From: JBCCXL01 sp039191605
GTDB taxonomy: Bacteria > Acidobacteriota > Thermoanaerobaculia > Multivoradales > JAHZIX01
Length of the DNA stretch: 64,000 bases
Reading direction: 5' to 3'
Assembly: GCA_039191605.1 (NCBI GenBank)
Contig: JBCCXL010000001.1
Coordinates: 310,001 to 374,000 of the forward strand
Positions 7,981-17,800 of this stretch are shown here, in pieces (position 1 is the first letter of the stretch; each line of letters opens with the position of its first letter). The notes beneath the pieces were generated by a model, which saw nothing but the letters and a program-made list of their open reading frames with translations, was not told where the DNA came from and made no database searches. The translations under genes were made by a program, and so were the position numbers.

Positions 7981-9375
7981 TTATTGAAAACCGGTCAACT
8001 CAGGGAACCAAACGGTGATCGCCAGAGCGATAGAACCGAGAATCCACACCTTGATCATGAAGGGAAGGATGAAGCGCACCCAGCGGTCATAGGGGATCCG
8101 CGCCATCGCCAAGATTCCCACCAGAACCGCGTTCGTGGGCACCAGGATATTGGTGAATCCGTCGCCAAATTGGAAGGCCAAAACCGCCGTTTGCCGCGAA
8201 ATTCCCACCAGGTCGGCGAGGGGAGCCATCAGGGGCATGGTGACGTAGGCCTGGCCGCTGCCGGAGGGGATGAAGAGATTGCAGGCGCTCTGCACCAAGA
8301 ACATACCCGCCGCCGAGAGGGCTGGATTCAGCGACTCCAGCGGCTGAGAGATGCCGTGGATGATGGTGTCCACCACCTGGCCGTCGTCCAGCACCACCTG
8401 AATTCCCCGCGCCACGCCGACCAAGAGAGCCGTTGTGGTGAGCTCCGCCGCGCCTTCACAGAAGGCGCTCGCCGCCTTGTCCGCCGAGATCCACGCGATG
8501 GCGGCGATGACCACCGAAAGAGCCACGAAGGTTGCCCCCATGGGAATCAGATACCACTCGTGGACCTTGATGCCCCACACCAGCAGGCCGAGAGTGAAAG
8601 CCAGGGCCGCCAGCACGCCGAGATGGCGCCAGGTCACCGGCACGTCGGTGCGAACCTGGAGCGAAGGGTCCGGCTCGATATCCGCCACCAGGCTCGAGCT
8701 AGGGTTGTCCCGAACCCGCTTCGCGTAGCTCCATACATGATGAAAGCCTACGGCGAGAAAGACCACCAGCAGAATCAAGCGGTAGCCCTGGCCGGAGCTC
8801 GGCGGCAGATCCGCCACGCTCCACGCCACCACCACGGTGAAGGGATTGAGCACCGCGGTGCCGTACCCCACACCGTAGCCGACGCAGAGCAGGCCCACGG
8901 CGACCACCGCATCCATCCCCAAACCGATGGTCATCACCAAGAGCAGCGGCACGAAGGGTAAGTATTCCTCCGCCATGCCGATAGTGCTGGAGCCGACGGC
9001 GAAGATCAGCATGCCGCCGAAGATCAGCAATCCCGGGCGATGGCGCAGTCGGTTCAGAAGCCAGCCGATGGAGGCGTCGGAGGCGCCGGTAGCGCGGAAC
9101 ACGCCGAAGAAGCCGCCGATGATGAAGATGAAGAAGATCACCTCCGCCGCCGCCTCCATCCCCTTCGGGACCGCCGTTAGCACCACCCACGGAGGCTGAG
9201 TCTCGCCCTCCTCCAGGTGTTGATAAGAACCAGCGACGACCTCCTCGCGGCCTTTCTCGTTGGTCTGCCGCTCGAACTCTCCCTGGGGCAGCACCAAGGT
9301 CGCGATATAGGCCAGGATCACCATGGAAAAGAGCAGCACCAGGGTGTGGGGGACGCGGAATCGACGTTCAGACAT
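7981..9375 (-). CDS. yfcC: YfcC-family transporter (DcuC-like superfamily)
   Basis: A 464-residue inner-membrane carrier with about 11-12 hydrophobic helices. The family has a conserved C-terminal half, seen here as LFIPSGSGQAYVTMPLMAPL, then GISRQTAVLAFQFGDGFTN, then LVPTNAVLVGILAMARIPY. Family members are annotated as basic amino acid antiporters or C4-dicarboxylate carriers; the true substrate of most is untested. The ATG follows GGAGGG. It begins 5 bp after the HIT gene and precedes arcC, so arginine/ornithine or citrulline exchange feeding carbamate kinase is a reasonable inference. A paralogue lies divergently at 10060. Confidence 0.88.
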   Translation of the reverse strand: MSERRFRVPHTLVLLFSMVILAYIATLVLPQGEFERQTNEKGREEVVAGSYQHLEEGETQPPWVVLTAVPKGMEAAAEVIFFIFIIGGFFGVFRATGASDASIGWLLNRLRHRPGLLIFGGMLIFAVGSSTIGMAEEYLPFVPLLLVMTIGLGMDAVVAVGLLCVGYGVGYGTAVLNPFTVVVAWSVADLPPSSGQGYRLILLVVFLAVGFHHVWSYAKRVRDNPSSSLVADIEPDPSLQVRTDVPVTWRHLGVLAALAFTLGLLVWGIKVHEWYLIPMGATFVALSVVIAAIAWISADKAASAFCEGAAELTTTALLVGVARGIQVVLDDGQVVDTIIHGISQPLESLNPALSAAGMFLVQSACNLFIPSGSGQAYVTMPLMAPLADLVGISRQTAVLAFQFGDGFTNILVPTNAVLVGILAMARIPYDRWVRFILPFMIKVWILGSIALAITVWFPELTGFQ

Positions 9376-9380
9376 GATCT

Positions 9381-9824
9381 TTAGCCCTCCGCCGCTTCTG
9401 CATCGAGGGCCTCGCGAACCGACGCCTGGAGCCGCTCCGCGGTGTCGCTATGCAGCGCCCCCGCGGGCCACAGGATGCCTAGGCCAGCACCATCCTCGCG
9501 TTTGGGGATGATGTGGAAGTGCACGTGAAAAACCGCCTGATGGGCGTGAGCGCCGTTGTTCTGCAGAATGTTGTACTGCGTCGCCCCGGTGACTCGACAG
9601 ACCGCCCGACAGAGCCTCGGCAGCACCCGGCCGATGGCCGCCGACGACTCGTCGGAGAGCTGATGGAGATGCGCCTTGCGCTCCTTGGGAATGACCAAGG
9701 TATGCCCTTCCGATAGCGGCCCGATGTCTAGGAAGGCGAGAACCTGGTCATCCTCGTAAAGCTTGTAGCTGGGGATCTCTCCGGAGAGGATCTTGTCGAA
9801 TATCGTAGCTTGATGGTCGCTCAT
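9381..9824 (-). CDS. HIT-family nucleotide-binding hydrolase
   Basis: From the ATG at 9824 it encodes 147 residues, the usual length for HIT/HINT proteins, which hydrolyse AMP-lysine, dinucleotide polyphosphates or nucleoside phosphoramidates. The N terminus has the family pattern TIFDKILSGEIPS, LAFLDIGPLSEGHTLVIPK. The catalytic triad HVHFHIIPK (HxHxHxx) is intact after NNGAHAHQAVF. The frame stays open for 87 codons upstream, but that part is Arg/Gly-rich and lies in the divergent promoter region. First gene of the HIT-yfcC-arcC operon. Confidence 0.93.
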   Translation of the reverse strand: MSDHQATIFDKILSGEIPSYKLYEDDQVLAFLDIGPLSEGHTLVIPKERKAHLHQLSDESSAAIGRVLPRLCRAVCRVTGATQYNILQNNGAHAHQAVFHVHFHIIPKREDGAGLGILWPAGALHSDTAERLQASVREALDAEAAEG

Positions 9825-10059
9825 GGTGGCCGGATGATAGCAGGGGCGAGGGCCAAGACCGGGCCCTTCGGAGACTGGGGTATCCTTCTTGAGCTCTGCC
9901 ACTGCAAGACTCTGTTGGCGCATCGACGAACGGGCCCCGCGACCGCCGTCTACCGCAACTCGCGAAGGCCACCGCCGCCGCACCAGTGCTCCTCGGCGCC
10001 CGGCGCCCCTTGGGCTCCCAGCGCTGTAAGCGCCTCTCGCTCGCCCTGAAGGAACTGCC

Positions 10060-11499
10060 ATGCTCTCTCGACTGCGCGCTCCCAATACCTTCGTCCTCCT
10101 CTTCTCCTTTCTCTGCCTGGTGGCGGCCCTGACCTGGATCCTTCCCGGCGGAGCCTACGAGCGGCAGCAGGTCGAGGGACGGGAGCTGGTGGTGGCGGGC
10201 TCCTTCCATCCGGTGGAGGCAAACCCCCAAGGCCCCGGGGCGGTGCTGATGGCCCCGGTGAAGGGATTCGAGGGCAAGGGGCTGATCATCGGCTTCGTCT
10301 TCCTGGTGGGAGGAGTCTTCGGCATCCTCCACGAGACCAAGGCGATCCAGGCGGGGATCGACGCCGTGGTCGCCGCCTCCCGCAAGCGGGAGTGGGTGCG
10401 CCGCGCCGCCATTCCGGTATTCATGATCCTCTTCTCCCTCGGCGGTGCGGTCTTCGGCATGAGCGAGGAGGTGATCCCCTTCGTGCTCGTCTTCATTCCC
10501 CTGGCCCTCGCCCTGGGCTACGACACGGTGACCGGCATCGCCATTCCTTTCGTCGGCGCCGGGGCGGGCTTCGCGGGAGCCTTCTTCAACCCCTTCACCC
10601 TGCAGATCGCCCAGGGCATCGCCGAGATCGAGCTGGTCTCCGGCTGGGAATACCGCGCCGTCGTCTGGGTCCTCACCACCGCCGTCGCCATCGTCTTCGT
10701 CAGCCTCCACGCCCACCGCGTCGCCCGGGATCCCAGCCGCAGCCCCACCCCCGCCGCCGACGCGGCCCATCGACAGCGAATCCAGGCTGAACAGCAGGAG
10801 AACTCCGGTACGGCTGATTCTGCAGGCGACGAGAGGCCCACTACCGAGGGTAAAGCCCTTTCAGGGCGAGCCGGCGCCGTACTGCTGGCCTTCGCCCTCG
10901 GCATGTTGGTGCTGGTTTGGGGGGTCGGGCGCTACCAGTGGTACATCGCCGAGATCTGCGCCGTCTTCCTCGGCATCGGCCTCGCCGCCGCCCTCCTCGG
11001 CCGCCTCTCCGCCGGCCAGACCAGCGACGCCTTCGTCGCCGGGGCCAAAGACCTCACCGCCACCGCCCTGGTCATCGCCCTCGCCCAGGGCATCCTGGTG
11101 ATCGCCAGCGACGGCCGCATCATCGACACCATCCTCCACGGTCTCGCCGGAGCCATCGGCCAGGTTCACCCCATCGTCACCGCCCAGCTGATGGTGCTGG
11201 TGCAGAGCGCCATCAACTTCGTGGTGCCCTCCGGCAGCGGTCAGGCTGCTCTCACCATGCCGGTGATGGCCCCCCTCGCCGACCTCACCGGCGTCTCCCG
11301 GCAGACCGCCGTCCTGGCCTTCCAATTCGGCGACGGCTTCAGCAACCTGATCATTCCCACCTCCGCCGTCACCATGGGCGTGCTGACCCTCGCCAAGGTC
11401 GAGTGGGCCGCCTGGGCGCGCTGGCTCGCTCCCCTCTTCGCGATCTTCCTGCTTCTTGCTCTGCTGCTGATGATCCCGCCTTTTTTCATTGGATGGTAA
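10060..11499 (+). CDS. yfcC: YfcC-family transporter, second paralogue
   Basis: A 479-residue polytopic membrane carrier, clearly paralogous to the product of 7981-9375. Both begin with a short NTFVLLFS/HTLVLLFS helix and share the GAVFGMSEE/TIGMAEE motif, VQSAINFVVPSGSGQAALTM and GVSRQTAVLAFQFGDGFSN. A hydrophilic loop of about 45 residues (around residues 228-270, with QAEQQENSGTADSAGDERPT) splits the two halves. The ATG has AAGGA upstream (about 10047). It diverges from the HIT-yfcC-arcC operon across about 235 bp. Substrate unknown; two copies back to back suggest different affinities or opposite directions of exchange. Confidence 0.88.
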   Translation: MLSRLRAPNTFVLLFSFLCLVAALTWILPGGAYERQQVEGRELVVAGSFHPVEANPQGPGAVLMAPVKGFEGKGLIIGFVFLVGGVFGILHETKAIQAGIDAVVAASRKREWVRRAAIPVFMILFSLGGAVFGMSEEVIPFVLVFIPLALALGYDTVTGIAIPFVGAGAGFAGAFFNPFTLQIAQGIAEIELVSGWEYRAVVWVLTTAVAIVFVSLHAHRVARDPSRSPTPAADAAHRQRIQAEQQENSGTADSAGDERPTTEGKALSGRAGAVLLAFALGMLVLVWGVGRYQWYIAEICAVFLGIGLAAALLGRLSAGQTSDAFVAGAKDLTATALVIALAQGILVIASDGRIIDTILHGLAGAIGQVHPIVTAQLMVLVQSAINFVVPSGSGQAALTMPVMAPLADLTGVSRQTAVLAFQFGDGFSNLIIPTSAVTMGVLTLAKVEWAAWARWLAPLFAIFLLLALLLMIPPFFIGW

Positions 11500-11817
11500 G
11501 GATCAGCAGCCTGAATCTTTCGATTCATCAAAGGATTCATTTTTCTACTGAGAAGCCTTATTTCCTCTCGTTTCTCTTGCCTTTCGCCGACTTCGATGGC
11601 AGCTTGAAAGTAGCTACCGCCTAGCGAAATCAAGCGCGTCGAGCTGCGCAAAATTATTCTTCCTCGCGCAGCTCAGCACCCTTCAAGGGGCGCCGGAAAT
11701 TGCCGGGCCGGCGTCCGGCGATCGTATTGATCCATTGCCTGAAAGCCTTCGGCGCGCCATCGAGCGTCATGGTCTAGGTGCGCCTCACTCCCTTTATTAC
11801 CTCGCAGGAGATCAGCT
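11500..11817. other. Gene-free gap between the YfcC carrier and the giant secreted protein
   Basis: This holds a terminator-like hairpin at its left end (listed separately) and then about 270 bp with no ORF that looks real. The right end carries the ribosome-binding site CAGGAG (11805-11810) of the next gene. No promoter elements stand out. Confidence 0.5.
11512..11544 (+). terminator. Probable intrinsic terminator after the second yfcC
   Basis: TGAATCTTT (11512-11520) pairs with AAAGGATTCA (about 11530-11539) through one bulged base around a nine-base loop, and TTTTT follows at 11540-11544. It sits 12 bp after the stop codon. A competing shorter hairpin (TGAATC-TTTC-GATTCA) overlaps it. Confidence 0.6.
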
Positions 11818-14800
11818 GTGTTGAATCGGTCTATTCCCCACTGCTCGTCGGAGCCTTCGCCGGACCGCGGTGAATTCGTCAGCGATCGCAGCTGCCAGAT
11901 CCGCCGCCGAACGTCCAAGAGCTTCGATGCTGGCTCCCGTCTCTTCCTCACCTTCTTGGTCTGTTTCGCGCTCATCGGCACAGCAATCCAGGTGAGTGCT
12001 CAGACCACCGACTATTCGCCCCTGATCCCTGTCTTCGGAGAAGAGGCGACCTATTGGCAGGGCTTCTGCCAAGACCTCGACTCCAGTGGTCAACCACTGA
12101 ATCCACCGCGGCCCCAGTGGAGCGCCCTTCAAGGCGATCATTGGGACAGCACACAGGAAAATCCGACGTCCCGCTATCCCGATTATCGAAACATTTCCAA
12201 TAATCTCAGGATCCTTCAAAGCCTCCAATTCATTCTCTCGGTCCTCACCAACGTCACCAACAAGGTCGAGGACGCTCAGCAGCAGATACAGCAATTCGAG
12301 CTCGCCGACCTGGGAGGAATCGACCAGACCCAGGGGCATTGCCTATGCCTGGGCGATTCAGGCTGCAGCCTCCAAGCGATACTCGATGAATTCGAGGAGC
12401 TCTTCGATCAGCTGATCGACCAGCAGGATCTTCTTCAAATATTGGAAAGCTTCTCGGCGGATCAGGTCGCCGGCGCCAAGGCGCAGCTCACGGCGCTCCA
12501 TGGCGACCTCCAAGAGGCGGTGGCGGCCGATGGTGACCTAACGACCCGGCTGGAGCAGGCTCTATTCGACGCCCTCGATCAAGAGATTCAGACGCAGCTC
12601 AACCTGTTGAGCCCATCCGATGCGTGCCAGGCTGCTCTGCCGATCGACCCCGAAGATCTGGAAACCGCCGTTGCCGCGGCTCTGGTAAAGATCCGGGATC
12701 GTTTGCTGGCAGATATAGAGACGGTGAGGACCAGCCTACAAAACATCGCCACCGAGGTCGGCGCAACCCTGCCTCAAATCGAGGCCGATATCGCCCACCT
12801 TCACAGCCTACTGCAGGAAGTCTCCCAACCCGGGGGATTGCCTCCAGCCGAGGCCCTGAAGGAAGTGCAGACACTCCTGAAGTCGTTCGACACCTACCAA
12901 AGCGCCCTGGCGAACCTTCGAGGAGAGCTGGATCAGCTGCGCTCCTTGTGGAATGGACAGTCCTACATCGCCGACCTCGGAACGGCGATCCGCCAAGAGA
13001 TTCTCCAGCAGCTGGAGAGCTCAGACTTCGCCCCTTGTATCGATGACTTGAACAACCTCCATCAATTCCCAACCTTCTCCTCCGCCAGCTTCGAACAGCA
13101 AATCGAAGCGATCCTCCAGGGGGAGATCGACGCGTTGAGCCAGCGCCTCAGCGACAACATCCTGAGCATCGAAGGCCGGCTCCAGGATCTCCAGAAAGAC
13201 TTTCTGGACCATTTCAATATGGCCGCCGACGAGCTCGATATCGAGATCCCGAACTGCTACGAGGTCAATTTCCGCCCCCAATGTATTGATCGCTGCAATT
13301 CCTTAGGCACGCAGCCCTTATGGTTCCCAGCAGACTTTCACCAAGATCCCAAGAAGGCGGCGCTAGATGGTGCCCAGGCGGCAGCGATGTTTGCCCTGAA
13401 GCAAACGGGCTGGCTGGACAAGATCCGGCAATGGCTCGAGGGTACGTCGGGATCCAGCGGCCTCCAGAACGAGCTCTCCAAAGGCCTCGGCGAGGCCGTG
13501 GCGGCCCTCTACGACCTTCAAAAGGTGGTCCAGTCGATGATCGACTTCCTAGGCAAGGGTCTAGAGTACGTGGATCATTTCACCGAGGGCAGCCATCTCG
13601 GCGCGTATTCGGTGCTGCGGCCAGATCTGCATCTGTGCGTGCCCTACGCCGGTCACGGCGCCTACGCCCAGCTCGGCAATCTCGGAGGAGATCGCTTCAG
13701 CCTCGGTGCCCGCTACACCTCCCACAACCTCTCCCGCAGGCATCGAGTCGCCTTCCGCTCCGGAGGCTTCGCGGCTTCCGCCTTTGGCCGCGACCTCAGC
13801 CTGCTGCCGGCGGTGGAGCTCACCAGCCAGATCCACGGCTTTCGCCTCTGGGATCCGCAGCGCCCGCTGGGAATCCCCCTCTCGGCCTCCGTCAACCTGG
13901 ATACCGTCGAGAAGCTGGACGTCTTTCACGTCGCGCCGACCGGCACTTTCAACGGTGGCCAGAATGGCTCCTTTCCCCTCGGCAAGGCCATCGTTCGGGA
14001 CCTATTTCCCTCCAAACCTGCGGCCAATGACGATCCCGACTGGCCCCGCAGGGGCGTCTCTCAACCCTGGGAGGATGAGAGCACGGCGGTCATCTCCGCG
14101 GGGTTGAACCTGAATTTCGAGCTACCGAAGAAGACCTGGGAACTTCCCACCCTGGTGATCATTCCGCCGGCGGTGCTCACCGCCACGCCGAGGTTCCACC
14201 TCGCCATGGGCAGCCGGTGGACCCATCAATCGAACCTATTTCGCGATCGCATCACCGAGATGGTGAACGTCAATCTGCCGGAACACATTCAGCTGAGTGA
14301 TAAAGACTTCCAGCGCGAGATGCACGCCTTCCAGGCCCCGGATCTTTCCACCGACAACCGGACGGCGGTCTTCGTCGAGCCGGGCGTGGGCATCGATGCC
14401 TTCCTGGGATTCCGGGTGTGGAAGGTATCCATCGGCGCTGGGGCTCACGCTGACCTCAGCGTGAAGCTACGCCCGGGCGGACAGGGCGGCGTCCTCGATC
14501 TCAACACCGCCCTGAGCGACGCCGTCACCGCCTCGAATCCTCCGGTGCAGGCTGAGTGCAGAGCTGATCTCAGCTTCGAGCGAACGAAATCATGCTCCAA
14601 CGAGCGCTTCAGAGAATCTGTCGGCTCCTACGCCTGCGAAGCGGCTGCCGAAGGAAGCTCCTGCTGCATTACGGTGATAGCCCTTGGCGTTAACCATAGC
14701 CTGTGCGTCGACGACTGGACCGGACTGAGCCAGAGCCAATGCGAAGCTCTCGGCACGAAAGCCCCCTTCGCCAAGGCCCTCCAGCGACTGGAGGCCTCCG

Positions 14801-17800
14801 GGGTGATTCCGCAGATGGTTCTCGAGCAGCTCCGCACCTTGGCTGCTGAACAGGGCAAAGTCCTCGTGAACGCGTCCTGGAACCAGGGCGCGAGCTGTCG
14901 CTCCGCCCCGTGCAGCGATGCCCTGCCTACCTTCACCACCGCAGGGCTGAAAATTCAGGGCCTTTCGGAGTGCCGGCGATACGGCTATTGCACCTCCCCC
15001 GACGGAGGGCTGCGCCACGACTTAACGGAGGCGGAATGTGTTGGCGAGACCGCGGTCACGACGCCCAACGGGCGGCGATCCACCAGCAGCGCTTCGGCCA
15101 GGCCTTCTCGGCGGGAGATCGGAGCGATTGACGCTGGCGCTATCTTCACTCCCTACTCCTGCCAGACCAGAATCGAGGAGACCCTGAGAGGCTGGGAAGG
15201 CGACGGCTGTCACCCCCTACAGCAGGGCTTTCCCAGCGCCTGCGCTTGTGACGACGACACTCAATGCGCTCCCGGCGAAGCCTGTAACGAGAGCTCTGGA
15301 CTCTGCCAGCGAGCGGGCTCCGACGGGGCCTCCGGTGACGACCCTAAGAAAGCGTTGAGCTGCCTCGCCAAGGAGGACCAGAGCTGTGCCCCCGGCCGGG
15401 TATTCGACAAGGGAGCCTGTACTCGCAGCTGTTCCCAGAACGCAGAATGCGCCGGTAGCCAGGTATGCGAAGGGGGCCTGTGCCGACCGCCCCACGACAT
15501 TCCCTTTGCTGAGGAAGTGGTCTGGGGCGTACGCCACAACGGCGCCCCTCGGCACACCATCAACACCTATGCGCTCTCGGATTTCGAAGCGCTCCTGCTG
15601 CTCAAGGCCGGCGTCTACGTCGAAGCCTCCTTCAAACTCTTCGGCAAAAAGAAGACCTGGACCCTGCTGGACGCGTCCAAAGCCTGGGACCTCGGCTCGA
15701 CCTACAAAGGCTGGTATCAGCCGGGGCTCTCCGCCCAATACGACCACGAATGTGGCGATCCATCCCTCCCTTGGCCGGTGACCAATCACCTACCGAATTC
15801 ATCTACGGCGACGCCCAAGCTCCAGAGCGCTACCAACGCCGCCAATATCAGCTCTCCAGTGCGGCATTGCGGCCCCCTCCAGGGCGGCGGCGTGTGCCGC
15901 TACCCTGATCCTCTGCCGGTAGAGCCCGGCAAAGCCGGTAGCGTCGACGAGTTCCTGCTGTGGTGCAAGGACGATCTGCCCCAACACCAGGAAGACCCTG
16001 CGCCGTCCTCTAACGACGATCTCGTGGTCAGCATCAGCGACACCTTCCAGTGGGGCTACGATGTCGGTCTCGAGGCGTGGGCAGAGAACCAGCTCTGCGT
16101 CGGCGGCAAGACCTGGGATCAATGGCTCGTCGATCTCAGGCCCACAGTGGGAGAGGACGGCAGCGTTCTCGACCCCGGCAGTCTCGACGGTGCCGAATGC
16201 AGCTACCGCGACCCCGCCAGCGCAGCGACCCACAACTTCCCGTGTGCTGACCTCGCGGAGCGCATGCTCGGAATCTGGGGCTGCACCGACAGAGATCGCC
16301 CCTATGCTCAGTGGCTGGAAAGCCAATCCGGCGTGAAGCTGGAACCCGGCACGTCGAACCTCGACCTCGACACCATCTTCCAGCCTCAGATCGTTTCCCG
16401 CCCGGACCTCGAGACGGAAGGGTTCCCCTACGACTACGAGAATCTGCTTCCAGAACTGAAGAGCCCAGAGAGCTACCAATGGCTGGCGGAGCTCGAGAAC
16501 TGCTTCGATCGACGATTCGAGGATCCGCGGGAGAGCTATTGCGAGTGTTCTTCCGACGATCAATGCGACGTCGAGGGCGGCGAGCGCTGCCGCGACGGCC
16601 GCTGCGAGCTGCCGCGGCGGCGAGATACCGAGGGCACCTGCCTGCAGGATGATTGTGAACCGATCTGGGAAGCCCGGGAGTGCCCCATCGTGGAGCTCCA
16701 GCTGGAAATTGGCCCCTGCTGCGGTGATGGAATCGTGCAGTCCTCCCCCCTCTATTCCGAAGAGTGCGACCCGGCCGACGGAAGCGCCAGCTGCAACGAC
16801 CGCTGCCAGCTCGAGGGAGCCAGAGGCGCCTGCTGCCTATCCCCCGGATTGTGCCTGGATGACGTCCTGGCAGCTCAGTGTCAGGGCCGCTTCCACTCCG
16901 GCCTGCGCTGCTCTGAAGTGGAATCCTGCCGCCCCCCTGGAAACCCCAAGGGCGCCTGCTGCGATCCGCTCACCGGCTGCCGGGACGACGTGACCTTTGA
17001 ACAATGCACTCGCGGTACCTGGACCCGCGGGGCCTCCTGCGCCGATCTCGGCGGCTGCGCAGCGCCGGTCACCGGCGCCTGCTGCAGCGGACCAGGGCGG
17101 TGCCGGGATGACGTCCCCCAGCAGCAGTGCACGGACGGAACCTTTGCACCCATCAAAACCTGCGAGCAGCTAAACCACTGCCTCGAATCGCAGGCCGGCT
17201 GCTCACCGACACCCTCGAAGATGGTGGCCTGGTGGCCGCTGGACGATACGACCGACACCGACGTATTCGAGCGCCGCGGAGGCGCCGTCGGCGAGCGTCA
17301 CGGAGGCGCCACCACGGTTCCCGGAAAGGTTCGCGGTGCACTGCAGCTGGACGGAGTCGATGACTTCGTCGAGATCCCCCACCACTCCTCGCTGAACCTA
17401 GGCGCCGGGGACTTCTCCATCGACCTGTGGCTCGCCGCGCCGCCCCAATCGGGGGTTCGAGTCTTGGTGGACAAGCGCAGCGGCCAGCTGCGGGGCAGGG
17501 TCCACGGCTTCTCCCTCTTCCTCTACAACGGCAGGCTCGGGCTCCAGCTGGCCGACGGGCCCCACACCAACTACGTCACTCAGCTCAACGTCGCCGACGG
17601 GCAGTGGCATCACGTCACCGTGACCGTCGATCGAGACAACCCCGAGGGCATCCGCTGGTACCTAGACGGCCAGCTCGTCGGCAAGGCCTTCGACCCCACT
17701 CCGCGCTCCGGCTCTCTCAACACCCCCACCCCTCTGTGGTTTGGCAAGGACCGCTTCCTCGCCGGCCGGCTGGCAGGCCGCATGGACGAGGTGGAGATCT

